Shown: positions 26,376 to 36,981, counted from the stretch's first letter. The stretch: DNA of 64,000 nucleotides from Hoeflea sp. (GCA_019084245.1 JAHRFE010000029.1:62001-126000); one strand, 5' to 3'. The notes: generated by a model from the letters alone, not told the origin. Numbers and translations are program-made.

Positions 26376-28076
26376 ATGAGACTGAAAACAATCCTGATGG
26401 GCGCCGTCGCCGCGATGGCGATTGCACCCGTCGCTTACGCCGAGCGCGGCTCGGACGGCGACGTCAAAATCATTTACTGGCAGGCACCCTCGATCCTCAA
26501 CCCGTATCTTTCGGGCGGCACCAAGGACATCGAAGCGTCCTCGCTTGTTATCGAGCCGCTGGCCCGCTTTGACCAGACCGGCATGTTGGTTCCCTATCTT
26601 GCCGAATCTATTCCGACCGTTGAAAACGGCGGCGTCAGCGAAGATCTGACCACCATCACATGGAAGCTCAAGGAAGGCCTGCTGTGGTCGGATGGCACTC
26701 CGGTCACATCAGCCGACGTCAAGTTCACCGCCGACTATTGCATGGCGCCCGATGGCGGTTGCGCCCAGAGCGCCAAGTTCGACAACGTCGAAAGCATCGA
26801 GACTCCGGATGAGCGCACCATCATCGTAAACTTCGATTCACCGAAGCCTGTTCCGTATGCGGCCTTTGTCGGCGGTCAGTCGCCGGTCATCCAGGCGGCG
26901 CAGTTCAAGGACTGCCTGGGCGCCAAGGCGCAGGAATGCACTTCGGCCAATTTTGGCCCGATCGGCACCGGTCCGTTTGTCGTCACCGATTTCAAACCGA
27001 ATGACGTGATCACAATGAAGGCCAACGAGAACTATCGCGACCCGGCCAAGCCTGCGTTTGCGACGCTGACGTTCAAGGGCGGCGGTGATGCTGCCGCCGC
27101 CGGCCGCGCGGTAATGGAAACCGGTGAGTATGACTACGCCTGGAACCTGCAGCTGGCTCCCGACGTGATCGCCAAAATGGCTGAAGGCGGCAAGGGAAAG
27201 CCGATTTCCGGCTTCGGTACGCTGGTTGAGCGCATCGAGATGAACATGACCGATCCCTCGCCGGATCTGCCGGAAGGCGAGCGCGCAACCGCCAAGCATC
27301 CGCATCCGATCCTCTCGGATTTCAAGGTACGCAAGGCTCTGTCGATGGCGATTGACCGCGAACTGCTGGTTGAAATCGGTTACGGCCAGGCTGGCCGCGC
27401 AACCTGCAATCTGGTGCCTGCGCCGGAGCTCTTCGCTTCCGACAACACCGAATGCATTGCACAGGACGTCGAAGGCGCCAAGGCGCTGCTCGAGGAAGCC
27501 GGCTGGACCGTTGGCGCCGGCGGCATCCGCGAAAAGGACGGCAAGAAGCTCTCGCTTCTGTTCCAGAGCTCGACCAATGCCGTGCGCCAGGACTTCCAGG
27601 CCCTGATCAAGCAGTGGTGGGCTGACGTCGGCGTCGAAACCGAACTCAAGAACATTGACGCGTCGGTGTTCTTCGGTGGCGATCCGGCTTCCCCGGACAC
27701 GTTCCAGAAGTTCTATGCTGACGTGGAAATGTACGCCAACAACTTTGACGGCACCGACCCGGAGCAGTATCTCGGCCAGTACACCTGCGAAAAGGCGCCG
27801 CGGCCTGAAACGCAGTGGCAGGGCGAGAACGTCAACCGCTATTGCGATCCGGCCTATGACGAACTGGTCGCAGAACTGGGCAAGACCGGCGAAATCTCAA
27901 AGCGCGCCGAAATCGCCAAGAAGCTCAATGACATGATCACCAAGGACTCGATGACCATCGTGCCGCTGGTCGATCGCGGCCGTGTTTCGGCTCACTCCAA
28001 CAGCTTGGGCGGCGTTGTGCTCAATACGTGGGATTCCGAATTGTGGAATGCCGCTGACTGGCACCGCATCAAGTAA
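26376..28076 (+). CDS. ABC transporter substrate-binding protein, family 5 (DppA/OppA-like)
   Basis: A 566-residue periplasmic binding protein with a Sec signal (MRLKTILMGAVAAMAIAPVAYA, cut before ERGSD). Family-5 features: LVIEPLARFDQTGMLVPYLAES, WKLKEGLLWSDGTPVTSADV and VRKALSMAIDRELLVEIGYG. AAGGAGA lies six bases before ATG 26376, confirming the start. Several cysteine pairs (for example CMAPDGGC and CLGAKAQEC) suggest disulfides. The ligand is unknown. It is followed by a strong hairpin before the permease genes. Confidence 0.88.
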   Translation: MRLKTILMGAVAAMAIAPVAYAERGSDGDVKIIYWQAPSILNPYLSGGTKDIEASSLVIEPLARFDQTGMLVPYLAESIPTVENGGVSEDLTTITWKLKEGLLWSDGTPVTSADVKFTADYCMAPDGGCAQSAKFDNVESIETPDERTIIVNFDSPKPVPYAAFVGGQSPVIQAAQFKDCLGAKAQECTSANFGPIGTGPFVVTDFKPNDVITMKANENYRDPAKPAFATLTFKGGGDAAAAGRAVMETGEYDYAWNLQLAPDVIAKMAEGGKGKPISGFGTLVERIEMNMTDPSPDLPEGERATAKHPHPILSDFKVRKALSMAIDRELLVEIGYGQAGRATCNLVPAPELFASDNTECIAQDVEGAKALLEEAGWTVGAGGIREKDGKKLSLLFQSSTNAVRQDFQALIKQWWADVGVETELKNIDASVFFGGDPASPDTFQKFYADVEMYANNFDGTDPEQYLGQYTCEKAPRPETQWQGENVNRYCDPAYDELVAELGKTGEISKRAEIAKKLNDMITKDSMTIVPLVDRGRVSAHSNSLGGVVLNTWDSELWNAADWHRIK

Positions 28077-28085
28077 TGCATAACC

Positions 28086-28115
28086 GGAGGGGCCCCGTTC
28101 ATTCGGGGCCCCTCC
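28086..28115 (+). terminator. GC-rich hairpin after the binding-protein gene
   Basis: A perfect 12-bp stem (28086-28097 with 28104-28115) with loop TTCATT, nine bases after the binding-protein stop and followed only by TTCTATG. It probably caps and stabilises the binding-protein message and lets some transcription through to the permeases 50 bases downstream. Confidence 0.75.
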
Positions 28116-28164
28116 TTCTATGCTGCACCTTTCTGCGCCATACTGCTGAACCGAGGCGTCGCCC

Positions 28165-29172
28165 ATGCTGACCTTTATCATCCGACGGCTATTGACGGCG
28201 ATCCCGACGCTTGTGCTCATCAGTCTGATCATCTTTCTGCTGCTCGATCTTGCGCCCGGTGATCCGCTCGCCGACCAGCCGCTCAGCATCCCTCCCGAAG
28301 TGCGCCAGAAGATGCGCGACGCGCTCGGGCTCGATTCGCCCGCCTATATCCGCTACCTGCTCTGGGCGAAGCAGTTCTTCTGGGTCGAGCCGCTCTATTT
28401 CATTGATTGGCTGGTGGGGACCAATTTTGCCGACGGCATGCAGCGCATCGTCTCCTGGCAGTTCCGCGCGCCGGTTTTCGACATCATTGTCCAGCGCGTG
28501 CCGCAGACACTCTGGGTGGTGGGGCTTGCCTATCTGGTGGGCGTGATGATCGCGCTGCCGATCGGCATCATATCGGCCTACAAGCAATATTCATGGTTCG
28601 ACCAGGTCGGCACCTTTGTTTCGATGATCGGGTTCTCTGTGCCGCCGTTCTTTTCGGGCGTGCTGATGATCGTGTTCTTCGCGATCATGCTTCCATGGTT
28701 CCCCTCGATCTATGACACCACGCTGGTGGTCAATGACTTCGAGAGCCTGGGGCAACAGATCCGGCAGATGACGTTGCCGGTGATGGTGCTGGCATTGCAG
28801 ACCACCGCGCAATTGTCGCGTTTCATGCGCGCTTCTATGCTGGACAATCTCAACCATGATTACGTCCGCACCGCCCGCGCCAAGGGCATGACCGAGAAAG
28901 TGGTCGTGCTGGTCCATGTGCTTCGCAATTCGCTGATCCCTGTCGTCACCGTGATCGCGCTCGGCATTCCGTCAATTTTTGGCGGCGCAATCATCACCGA
29001 GCAGATCTTCAAGGTGAACGGCCTGGGGCAATTGCTGATCACGGCGATCTACGCCAATGACCTGCCGATGGTGCAGACACTCGCCTTCATCTTCGCCGTC
29101 TTGATTGTGGCGTGCAACCTGATCGCCGACATGCTCTACGGCCTGCTTGATCCGAGGATCCGCTATGACTGA
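28165..29172 (+). CDS. Dipeptide ABC transporter permease (DppB-like)
   Basis: A 335-residue inner-membrane permease beginning MLTFIIRRLLTAIPTLVLISLIIFLLLDLAPGDP, the canonical DppB/OppB start, with five further hydrophobic segments and the EAA loop NHDYVRTARAKGMTEKVVVLVHVLRNSLIPVVT. A longer than usual periplasmic loop (about residues 55-105) is present. It forms a heterodimer with the DppC-like protein, whose gene overlaps by eight bases. Confidence 0.9.
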   Translation: MLTFIIRRLLTAIPTLVLISLIIFLLLDLAPGDPLADQPLSIPPEVRQKMRDALGLDSPAYIRYLLWAKQFFWVEPLYFIDWLVGTNFADGMQRIVSWQFRAPVFDIIVQRVPQTLWVVGLAYLVGVMIALPIGIISAYKQYSWFDQVGTFVSMIGFSVPPFFSGVLMIVFFAIMLPWFPSIYDTTLVVNDFESLGQQIRQMTLPVMVLALQTTAQLSRFMRASMLDNLNHDYVRTARAKGMTEKVVVLVHVLRNSLIPVVTVIALGIPSIFGGAIITEQIFKVNGLGQLLITAIYANDLPMVQTLAFIFAVLIVACNLIADMLYGLLDPRIRYD

Positions 29173-30085
29173 TGTTCCCGCCGTCGTCCCGGCAAAGCCT
29201 GACACGTCCGGCCGTTCGCAATGGTGGGATGTCTGGGATCAGTTCAAGACCCACAAGGGCGCGCTGTTCGGCGCCGCGGTGTTTCTCTTCATCGTGCTGG
29301 CGGTGACTATCGGCCCGCTGCTCTGGCCGCTTGAGCCGACCTATATCGACATACGGTCGCGCAATATTGGTCCGTCAATGGCCCATCCCTTCGGCACCGA
29401 CCAGCTCGGCCGTGACATCCTTGCCCGCATGATGGCGGGGGGCCAGGTGTCGATCGCGGTGGGGCTGACGGCGATGCTGATCAGCGTCGTGCTGGGCGCC
29501 TTCATCGGGGTTGTCGCTGGATTTTTCCGGCGGCTCGACGGCTTCCTGATGGGGCTTACGAACCTGTTCCTCGCCCTGCCGCTGCTGCCGCTTCTGCTGG
29601 TCATGGTGATGCTGTTCCGCGAAACGCTCGCGCGCAGCTTCGGCCCGGAAATGGGCACCTTCATCCTGATCGTCTCGGCGATCGGCATCACCAGCTGGAT
29701 GCAGACGGCGCGCATCGTCCGTGGCGAGGTGCTGGCGCTGAAAGAGCGGGAATTCGTGCTGGCGGCACGGTCCATCGGAACCCCTTCGAGGCGCATGATC
29801 ATCCGTCACATCCTGCCCAACGTGCTGTCGCCGATCATGGTCTCGGCAACGCTCGGGATCGCCACCGCGATCATCACCGAATCCGCGCTGTCGTTTCTGG
29901 GCTTGGGCTTTCCGCCGGATTTCCCGACCTGGGGGCGGCTGCTGTTTGATGCGATCGACTATCTGCAGCAATATCCGGAGCGGGTGTTCTGGCCGGGGCT
30001 GGCGATTTCGCTGACGGTGCTGAGCGTCAATTACATCGGCGACGGCCTGCGCGACGCGCTCGATCCCCGCATCCGTGGCCGCTGA
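29165..30085 (+). CDS. Dipeptide ABC transporter permease (DppC-like)
   Basis: A 306-residue permease with a cytoplasmic N-terminus, TM1 GALFGAAVFLFIVLAVTIGPL, the family motif HPFGTDQLGRDILARMMAGGQVSI and EAA loop EREFVLAARSIGTPSRRMIIRHILPNVLSP. ATG 29165 has GAGGA about six bases upstream; a TTG 18 bases earlier is less likely. Last gene of the operon; its stop abuts the stop of the convergent transglutaminase gene. Confidence 0.9.
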   Translation: MTDVPAVVPAKPDTSGRSQWWDVWDQFKTHKGALFGAAVFLFIVLAVTIGPLLWPLEPTYIDIRSRNIGPSMAHPFGTDQLGRDILARMMAGGQVSIAVGLTAMLISVVLGAFIGVVAGFFRRLDGFLMGLTNLFLALPLLPLLLVMVMLFRETLARSFGPEMGTFILIVSAIGITSWMQTARIVRGEVLALKEREFVLAARSIGTPSRRMIIRHILPNVLSPIMVSATLGIATAIITESALSFLGLGFPPDFPTWGRLLFDAIDYLQQYPERVFWPGLAISLTVLSVNYIGDGLRDALDPRIRGR

Positions 30086-30976
30086 TCAGGCAACGGTTTC
30101 GTTGACCGGAACCACGTCCACGAACTGATCGGTGGTCTGCCCGCCTGAAATGCGCATGGCCCCGCGCACCGGGGCGACGTCGGCGTAATCGCGGCCATGG
30201 GCCACCACGATATGACCGTCGCCGGCGAAGACCGCGTTGGTCGGATCATATTCCACCCATCCGGTTTCCGGGCCGCACCAGACTGACACCCAGGCGTGCA
30301 TGGCGTCCGCCCCTTCCAGCCGCTCCTTTCCCGGCGGCGGCAATGTGCGCAGATAGCCGCTGACATAGCCCGCGGGAATGCCCAGGCTCCTCAGCGCAAT
30401 GATCATGATGTGGGTGAAATCCTGACAGACGCCATGGCGCGACGCAAAGGCCTCGGCGGCCGGCGTGCTCACGGTCGTGGCCTCGGCATCAAACCGCATT
30501 TCCCTGTGCAGCGTCAGGCCAAGCCCGGCGACAATATCCGCCACGGGGCGGCCTGGTGGCGAGTGGCGCCGCGCCCAGACGGCAATCTCCCTGACGGGCT
30601 CTGCATAGGGAGAGGCTGCGAGAAAGTGCAAGGGCGAACGGGGTCCGAGATCGGTTTGCGCATCCAACGCCCTGGCAAGCTCCGGCAGATCCGGCGATGG
30701 CGACCCGGGCGCGGCGCTGCCGGTCACATCGACCCTGGCCTTGAGCACAATGGTGATATCGCTGTGAGGCTCGGTAAAGGCCAGTTCGGTCAGATCATTA
30801 CCGAAGAAATCCCGACGGTCCTGGCGCATGGCCGGTTTCGGCTCGATGTGGATGCTGCCCGCAATAACCCGCTGCCTTCCTTCGATGGCCAGCGGCATCA
30901 CATGTAGGATCTGGCGCGCCCCGGCGGCCGGGCTTTCGTAGATGTAATCGATGGTCAGCTTGATATCGTAGCGCAT
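30086..30976 (-). CDS. Transglutaminase-like cysteine protease-fold protein
   Basis: A 296-residue transglutaminase-superfamily protein: a bacterial transglutaminase N-terminal region (about 1-90, MRYDIKLTIDYIYESPAAGA) and a catalytic core with Cys in SRHGVCQDFTHIMI, His in DAMHAWVSVW and Asp in WVEYDPTNAVF. No signal peptide. Such proteins hydrolyse or exchange amide bonds. It is the third gene of a leftward cluster with the ATP-grasp/alpha-E fusion (four bases away) and the DUF2126 protein. Comparative work (Iyer and colleagues) predicts that such clusters make and trim a peptide or peptide tag; no product is known. Confidence 0.85.
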   Translation of the reverse strand: MRYDIKLTIDYIYESPAAGARQILHVMPLAIEGRQRVIAGSIHIEPKPAMRQDRRDFFGNDLTELAFTEPHSDITIVLKARVDVTGSAAPGSPSPDLPELARALDAQTDLGPRSPLHFLAASPYAEPVREIAVWARRHSPPGRPVADIVAGLGLTLHREMRFDAEATTVSTPAAEAFASRHGVCQDFTHIMIIALRSLGIPAGYVSGYLRTLPPPGKERLEGADAMHAWVSVWCGPETGWVEYDPTNAVFAGDGHIVVAHGRDYADVAPVRGAMRISGGQTTDQFVDVVPVNETVA

Positions 30977-30980
30977 CGCA

Positions 30981-33380
30981 TCAATCGAGATATTGGGCTT
31001 GAATGTCGCCCGTCAGACGCCCGATCGCCTTTTCAAGCTCGACGAGCTCGGGTTGGCCGAGAGTTTGCGGCGTGTGCACCGAAAGATCGGCATGGATCCG
31101 CAAGACCGCACGGGACAGATCCGACAATTGCCCATTGACGTCGGCGCCGGGCAACAGGCTGACCTGTTCGCGGATCTCGTCGATGTGAAAGGCAATCGAG
31201 CGCGGATTGAGCGGATCGAGCGCAAGCAGATCAACCACCGTGTCGCGGCTGGCGGTGACCGAATAGCGCCGGCGGTGGGTCATGACACTGTCGCCAACCT
31301 CGACGCACAGTTCAAAGCCGCCCTGGGGACCGTTCCATTCGCCGAAACGCGCCAGCAGATCCGCCATGCCGATGGCGCGTTCCAGCGAGCGGCCGATGGT
31401 CAGGAACCGCCAGCCGCTGAAGCGGTACATGTTTTCATGGACCAGCCCTGAAAATCCGGTGATCTTGCGCAGCAGAACCCCCATCGCGGCGGCGGCATCC
31501 TCGCCCGGAACCACGGTCTTTCGCATGCTGGCGACGGTGCGCTCGAGATCTGCCAACGAGGCCCAGGCATCGACGGAAAACCGGTCGCGCACCTGATTGG
31601 CGGAATTGACAGCCAGCGCAATGGTCCTCTCGACTTTTCGGCAAACACCCTCCGACATGTCGAGACCAAGATCATCGAGATAGGTTTCCAGCGCCGTCAT
31701 CAGCGGCGTTCCAGCTGCGGGCGTTTCCGGCAGCCGGCTCATATAGGCCCTGGTCAGACGCATCTGGCCTTCGGCGCGCTCGACATAACGGCCGAGCCAG
31801 AAGAGATTGTCGGCGGCCCTGCTCGGCAGCAGGCCGGGCGATGCGCGAACGAACACTTCTCCCGGCTGCATCAGCATGGAATCTTCCGGCACCGGCGTGT
31901 CGGACACGACCCAGACGTCGGCGACCGAGCCGCCGCTGCTGATGGAGACCGCCGACGGGTCCTGACCGGTCGCGGCCAGACGGGCAAACCCGCCGGGCAT
32001 CAGCTGCCAGCCGTCGCGGGTGCGCGCCATGAACACCCGGATCCGCATCGGTCGCGGCGTCAGTTTTCCATCCTGCCAGGTCGGCGTGGTCGAGAGCGAC
32101 ACCAGTTCTTGGCCGACGAGATTGCGACTCTCCGCCTCAAGCCAGGCATCGAGGTCGAGACCAGTTTGAGACATGTCGCCCTTGAGCACCGCCCCGGCAT
32201 CCGGCTCGAGCGGTAGCCGGGTGGAATTGGCGGACCCGATCAGCATAGCATGGGCGTTGTCCCGCACATGGGCCCGTTCCGCCTCGCCGCCGCACCACCA
32301 CGTGGCAATGTTCGGGATGGCGAGCGGCTTGCCGTGAAGCACCCGCGACAGCCGCGGCAGGAAGGCGAGAAAGGCGCGGCTTTCAAGAATGCCGGCGCCC
32401 AGCGCATTGATCATGGTGACGCCCTGAGCGCGCACCGGGCCAAGCAGCCCGGGCGTTCCAAGATGCGAACTCGCCTTGAGTTCCAGGGGATCGGCCCAGG
32501 CGGCATCAAGCCTGCGCCACAGCACACTGATGGGTTTGGGGCCCGAGACGGTACGCACCATCAGCCTGCCCTGGTCGACAACAAGATCGTCGCCCTCAAG
32601 CAGCATCATGCCGAGGTAGCGGGCGATGTAGGCGTGCTCGAAATAGGTGTCATTCATCGGACCCGGCGTCAGAATGCCGACGCGGCTGCCATCTTCGCGG
32701 CGGAGCGCATTGAGCCCGTCCCGGAAGGCCCGGAAGAAGCCGGCCAGGCGCTCGACATGCGAATCCGTGTAAAACCCTGGAAACGACCTCACCGAAGCCA
32801 CGCGGTTTTCAAGCGCGTAACCGGCGCCCGACGGGGCCTGGGTCCGGTCGCCCAGCACCCACCAGCCGCCATCAGGCCCACGCCCGATCTCAAAAGCCAC
32901 GAAATGCAGGAAATGACCCGACGCGGGCTTCACGCCGACCAGCGGACGCAGCCATTCGGGATTGGATGCAATCACGCTTGCCGGAAGATGGCCTTCGGCC
33001 ACCAGCCGGTTTTCCCCGTAAAGATCGGCGACAACCGACTCGAGCAGATCGGCCCGTTCAGCCAGCCCCTCGGCCAATGCCTGCCATTCGGCTTCGGGCT
33101 GGATCACCGGCACCGGGCTCAGCGGCCAGTCCCGCGGGCTCTTGCCGTCGCCATACTGGCGCACGAAGACACCGGCGTCGCGCAGGTACTGGGCGCCGCG
33201 GGCGAAAGCGCGTTCCCGCTCTTCCGGACTCAAGCCATCGAGATGCGCGATCAGCTTTGTCCAGGCCGGGCGGACCCTGCCATCCTCGGAGAGCAGTTCA
33301 TCCGGGACGCCAGGCAAGGCGGCATAGTCCGACACGATCGACGGCCGGTCCTTTCGCGGAGCCATGGCGGGACCCGGCAC
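30981..33380 (-). CDS. Circularly permuted ATP-grasp ligase fused to an alpha-E domain
   Basis: A 799-residue fusion. Residues about 80-480 are the type 2 circularly permuted ATP-grasp region (DUF404/DUF407; LLESVVADLYGENRLVAEG, FVAFEIGRGPDGGWWVLGDRTQAPSGAGYALENR, INALGAGILESRAFLAFLP and IATWWCGGEAE). Residues about 505-795 are the all-helical alpha-E domain (DUF403; NLFWLGRYVERAEGQMRLTRAY and RRRYSVTASRDTVVDLLALD). In many bacteria these are separate adjacent genes, so the fusion supports physical cooperation. Expected chemistry is ATP-dependent amide-bond formation. The start is either GTG 33380 or ATG 33365; both are close to the upstream stop, and neither has a clear ribosome-binding site. 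Confidence 0.87.
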   Translation of the reverse strand: MPGPAMAPRKDRPSIVSDYAALPGVPDELLSEDGRVRPAWTKLIAHLDGLSPEERERAFARGAQYLRDAGVFVRQYGDGKSPRDWPLSPVPVIQPEAEWQALAEGLAERADLLESVVADLYGENRLVAEGHLPASVIASNPEWLRPLVGVKPASGHFLHFVAFEIGRGPDGGWWVLGDRTQAPSGAGYALENRVASVRSFPGFYTDSHVERLAGFFRAFRDGLNALRREDGSRVGILTPGPMNDTYFEHAYIARYLGMMLLEGDDLVVDQGRLMVRTVSGPKPISVLWRRLDAAWADPLELKASSHLGTPGLLGPVRAQGVTMINALGAGILESRAFLAFLPRLSRVLHGKPLAIPNIATWWCGGEAERAHVRDNAHAMLIGSANSTRLPLEPDAGAVLKGDMSQTGLDLDAWLEAESRNLVGQELVSLSTTPTWQDGKLTPRPMRIRVFMARTRDGWQLMPGGFARLAATGQDPSAVSISSGGSVADVWVVSDTPVPEDSMLMQPGEVFVRASPGLLPSRAADNLFWLGRYVERAEGQMRLTRAYMSRLPETPAAGTPLMTALETYLDDLGLDMSEGVCRKVERTIALAVNSANQVRDRFSVDAWASLADLERTVASMRKTVVPGEDAAAAMGVLLRKITGFSGLVHENMYRFSGWRFLTIGRSLERAIGMADLLARFGEWNGPQGGFELCVEVGDSVMTHRRRYSVTASRDTVVDLLALDPLNPRSIAFHIDEIREQVSLLPGADVNGQLSDLSRAVLRIHADLSVHTPQTLGQPELVELEKAIGRLTGDIQAQYLD

Positions 33381-33383
33381 GGC

Positions 33384-36300
33384 TCAGATTCCCGGTTTGC
33401 GGCGCAGGTCGAGCGTGAACGGAAACTCCGGATGCGGCGTTTCAGGCACCGGCATCGACGCACCCGGCGTATGGCCGCGATGCTCGAAACGGGCAAGGCG
33501 GCGCGCTTCGGCCTCGTTGCCATTGACCGGAAACGTGTCGTAGTTCCGTCCGCCCGGATGGGCGACATGATAGACGCAGCCGCCCAAAGGCTTGCCTGAC
33601 CAGGTGTCAAAGATGTCGAAGGTCAGCGGCGCGTTGACCGGCAGCACCGGATGAAGCGCCAGTGTCGGCTGCCAGGCCTTGTAGCGCACGCCGCCAACCG
33701 ATGTTCCGGATTGTCCGGCTGCGGCCAAGGGCACGGGGCGGCCATTGCACGCCACGAGATAGCGCGTCGGATCGGCGCTTTCGAGCTTGACCTGCAGGCG
33801 CTCGACCGAACTGTCAGTGTAGCGGACCGTTCCGCCGATCGCGCCGGTTTCGCCGAGCACATGCCAGGGCTCCAGCGCCTGTCTGAGTTCGAGCCGGACG
33901 CCCTCATAGCTGACTTCGCCGCAGAACGGAAAGCGGAACTCGGCCTGCGCCTCGTACCATTCCGAGCGAAGATCGAAGCCGTGATCGCGCAGATCGCGCA
34001 GCACATCGAGAAAATCCTGCCAGATGAAATGCGGCAGCATGAACCGGTCGTTGAGCGCCGTTCCCCAGCGGGTGAAACGCCCGGTGGCAGGTGCCTGCCA
34101 GAACCGGGCGATCAGCGCGCGGATCATCACCTGCTGCGCGAGACTCATGCGCGGCTCCGGCGGCATCTCGAAGCCGCGGAACTCAACGAGGCCAAGGCGG
34201 CCGGTCGGGCCATCCGGCGAATAGAGCTTGTCGATGCAGATTTCCGCGCGGTGAGTGTTGCCGGTGACATCGGTCAGCAGGTTTCGCAACAAGCGGTCGA
34301 CCAGCCAGGGCAAGGGCGGCTTGCCGGCATCGGGATGCGGGATCTGTTCCAGCGCCATCTCAAGCTCATAGAGGGCGTCGTGGCGAGCCTCGTCGATGCG
34401 CGGCGCCTGGCTTGTGGGGCCGATGAACAGGCCGGAGAACAGATAGGAGAGGCTCGGGTGACGCTGCCAGTGCAGGATGAGGCTCGCAAGCACATCCGGG
34501 CGTCTGAGAAACGGGCTGTCGAGCGGCGTAGCTCCGCCGACGACGACATGATTGCCGCCCCCTGTGCCGGTGTGGCGTCCGTCGATCATGAACTTGTCGG
34601 CGCCGAGCCTTGTCTGGCGCGCCTCCTCGTAGACGCCTTCGGTGATCGCCTTGCATTCATCCCAGTCGGTGGCCGGATGCACGTTAACCTCGACCACGCC
34701 AGGGTCGGGCGCGACGCGGATCACGTTGAGGCGCGGATCATGCGGCGGGCCGTAGCCCTCGATATGAACCTTGAAGCCAAGCTTGTCCGCGGCGCGCTCG
34801 GCCGCCGAAATCAGTTCGAGATAATCCTCGACCTTCTCGACTGGCGGCATGAACACGCAGAGGCGGCCATCGCGCGGCTCGACCGAGATCGCGGTGCGGA
34901 CGGCGCCATCCAGGTCGCCGATCGTCTGCTCGACACGGTTCTGCGTGGCTTCGGCGGCTGTGAACTGGGCGACGGCCTGCGGAGTAGCTGCCGCTGCGCG
35001 GACTTCGTCCAGTGCGGAGGCCAGCGCTTGGGCCGCCACATCCGGCAGATCGCCCTTGGGCTCTGTCGGATCGGCCGGATTGACATAGGGATAGGACGCG
35101 GCCGGAACATGCGGCAGCGATCCGAGCGGCAGACGGTAGCCGACCGGGCTGTCGCCCGGAACCAGGAAGATATGGCCGCGGCGGGTCTTCCATTTTTCCG
35201 ACCGCCAGCCATGGGCGGCGGCTTTCGATTGCCAGCGCTGGACCGGGAGCACGAAACCCGACGGCTTGGCCAGCCCGCGACCGAACACGGTGGCGATGCG
35301 GTGCCGCTCCTCGGGGTCTTCAAGCTTCGAGTTTTCGGGCGTCACATTGTCTGGAAGATTACCTTCCTTGATGATCCATTCCGCCGGGTCCTCATAGGCC
35401 GGGGCGACATGATCACCGGTGATGCCGAGATTGTCGGCGATGGTGGCGAGCAGATCCTTGGCGGTCTCGGCAGTCGCCTGACCGGTATCCTTGCCCTCAT
35501 CGGCGATGAGTTCGGGATTGTGCCAGATCGGCTTGCCATCGCGCCGCCAGTAAAGCGAAAAGGTCCAGCGCGGCAGGGTTTCACCGGGGTACCATTTGCC
35601 CTGCCCGTAGTGGAGGAAACCGCCCGGCGCGAAGCGATTGCGCAGCCGGCGGATCAGCTTGTCGGCGGCCTCGCGCTTTTGCGGACCGACGGCGGCGGTG
35701 TTCCATTCCTCGCTTTCGAAATCGTCGATCGATACGAAAGTCGGCTCGCCGCCCATGGTCAGCCGGACATCGCCTGCCTTGAGCTTGGCGTCGATATCAT
35801 GGCCAAGCGCGTCAAGCGCCGACCAGGATTCTTCGCTGAAGGGCTTGGTGATGCGCGGATGTTCCGCCATCCGGTCGACGCGCATGTCGAAGGCGAAATC
35901 GACCTCGGCAAAGCTCGCCAGACCCGAAATAGGAGCTGCGTTGCGGAAATGCGGCGTGGCGGCCAGAGGAATGTGGCTTTCGCCGGTCAACAGGCCCGAG
36001 GTCGGGTCGAGACCGATCCATCCGGCACCGGGCAGATAGACCTCGGCCCAGGCATGCAGATCGGTAAAATCATGATCGGTGCCGGGCGGACCGTCGAGCG
36101 AAACCAGGTCCGGCTTGAGCTGGATCAGATAGCCCGAGACGAAGCGCGCGGCGAATCCGAGGTGCCTCAGCGCCTGCACCAGAAGCCAGCTGGTGTCACG
36201 GCATGAGCCCTTGCCGGTCTCGAAGGTTTCCTCGGGCGTCTGCACGCCCGGCTCCATGCGGATGACATAGCCGATCTCATTGGCAAGCCGAGCATTGAGG

Positions 36301-36740
36301 CCTACGACAAAATCCACGGTCCGGGCCTGTTCGCGCGGCACCGTCTGCAGAAATGCCGCCAAGCGCGGACCCGCGGGCTCGGGCGTCCGGTAGATCACCA
36401 GATCCGGCTCGATGTCTTCAGGATAGGTGAACGGCCAGGTTTCGGCCGATTCCTCGACGAAAAAGTCGAACGGATTGTAGACCGTCATGTCGGCGACCAG
36501 ATCGACCTCGATCTTCAGTTCCATGACCGGGTCGGGAAAGACATAGCGCGCCAGCCAGTTTCCATAGGGATCCTGCTGGTAATTGACGAAATGTTCCTTC
36601 GGACTGATCTTGAGGGAGTGCGACACCACCCTTGTCCGGCTGTGCGGCGCCGGCCGGAGACGGATGATCTGGGGGCCGAGGCTAACCGGCCTATCATATT
36701 TGTAATGGGTCAGATGGTGTACGCTTGCCAGAATCGACAT
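33384..36740 (-). CDS. Transglutaminase-DUF2126 large fusion protein
   Basis: A 1118-residue protein. The N-terminal part (about 1-290) is a transglutaminase unit: [19 protein letters not shown], Cys in [16 protein letters not shown], His in [14 protein letters not shown] and Asp in [10 protein letters not shown]. The rest (about 300-1110) is DUF2126, with [33 protein letters not shown] and [21 protein letters not shown]; published analysis places this region near the COOH-NH2 (glutamine-synthetase-like) ligases. It is first in the leftward three-gene cluster. ATG 36740 was chosen because [13 protein letters not shown] is the normal family start; a longer frame adds 15 unrelated residues. Molecular function is unproven. 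Confidence 0.87.
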   Translation of the reverse strand: MSILASVHHLTHYKYDRPVSLGPQIIRLRPAPHSRTRVVSHSLKISPKEHFVNYQQDPYGNWLARYVFPDPVMELKIEVDLVADMTVYNPFDFFVEESAETWPFTYPEDIEPDLVIYRTPEPAGPRLAAFLQTVPREQARTVDFVVGLNARLANEIGYVIRMEPGVQTPEETFETGKGSCRDTSWLLVQALRHLGFAARFVSGYLIQLKPDLVSLDGPPGTDHDFTDLHAWAEVYLPGAGWIGLDPTSGLLTGESHIPLAATPHFRNAAPISGLASFAEVDFAFDMRVDRMAEHPRITKPFSEESWSALDALGHDIDAKLKAGDVRLTMGGEPTFVSIDDFESEEWNTAAVGPQKREAADKLIRRLRNRFAPGGFLHYGQGKWYPGETLPRWTFSLYWRRDGKPIWHNPELIADEGKDTGQATAETAKDLLATIADNLGITGDHVAPAYEDPAEWIIKEGNLPDNVTPENSKLEDPEERHRIATVFGRGLAKPSGFVLPVQRWQSKAAAHGWRSEKWKTRRGHIFLVPGDSPVGYRLPLGSLPHVPAASYPYVNPADPTEPKGDLPDVAAQALASALDEVRAAAATPQAVAQFTAAEATQNRVEQTIGDLDGAVRTAISVEPRDGRLCVFMPPVEKVEDYLELISAAERAADKLGFKVHIEGYGPPHDPRLNVIRVAPDPGVVEVNVHPATDWDECKAITEGVYEEARQTRLGADKFMIDGRHTGTGGGNHVVVGGATPLDSPFLRRPDVLASLILHWQRHPSLSYLFSGLFIGPTSQAPRIDEARHDALYELEMALEQIPHPDAGKPPLPWLVDRLLRNLLTDVTGNTHRAEICIDKLYSPDGPTGRLGLVEFRGFEMPPEPRMSLAQQVMIRALIARFWQAPATGRFTRWGTALNDRFMLPHFIWQDFLDVLRDLRDHGFDLRSEWYEAQAEFRFPFCGEVSYEGVRLELRQALEPWHVLGETGAIGGTVRYTDSSVERLQVKLESADPTRYLVACNGRPVPLAAAGQSGTSVGGVRYKAWQPTLALHPVLPVNAPLTFDIFDTWSGKPLGGCVYHVAHPGGRNYDTFPVNGNEAEARRLARFEHRGHTPGASMPVPETPHPEFPFTLDLRRKPGI

Positions 36741-36914
36741 GGGATGTATCCGTTGATCGGGCTGCCTTGCGGCAACGCACACCATGCATTGCCCGTCCGG
36801 CCATGTCCACCGCCCGTGATGCAGCGCACATGAATTCGCAGCGGGAAACCGCTGTCAGCCTGACCCTGCGCACGAATGCAGCGGGATTGGGTACTTTTCA
36901 GCAATCAAACGGCA

Positions 36915-36956
36915 AAGGGCGGGCGCGGCCGGGATGACCCGGCGCGCCCGCCCCTT
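36915..36956 (-). terminator. Terminator-like hairpin downstream of cheW
   Basis: Stem 36917-36933 with 36938-36953 around loop ATGA, 16 pairs with one bulge, extremely GC-rich. On the minus strand, the cheW direction, it is followed by CCCTTTGCC, a short T-run. It lies about 25 bases past the cheW stop, so it probably ends that transcript and insulates the DUF2126 gene. Confidence 0.7.
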
Positions 36957-36981
36957 CAAAGAGCAGATCTGGTGCGAATTC

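Noticed and set aside
33651-36206. An 851-codon plus-strand open frame antisense to the DUF2126 gene
   Set aside because: Its length reflects GC-rich codon use of the real gene. Composition is Arg/Gly/Ala/Asp-biased without motifs, and there is no ribosome-binding site.
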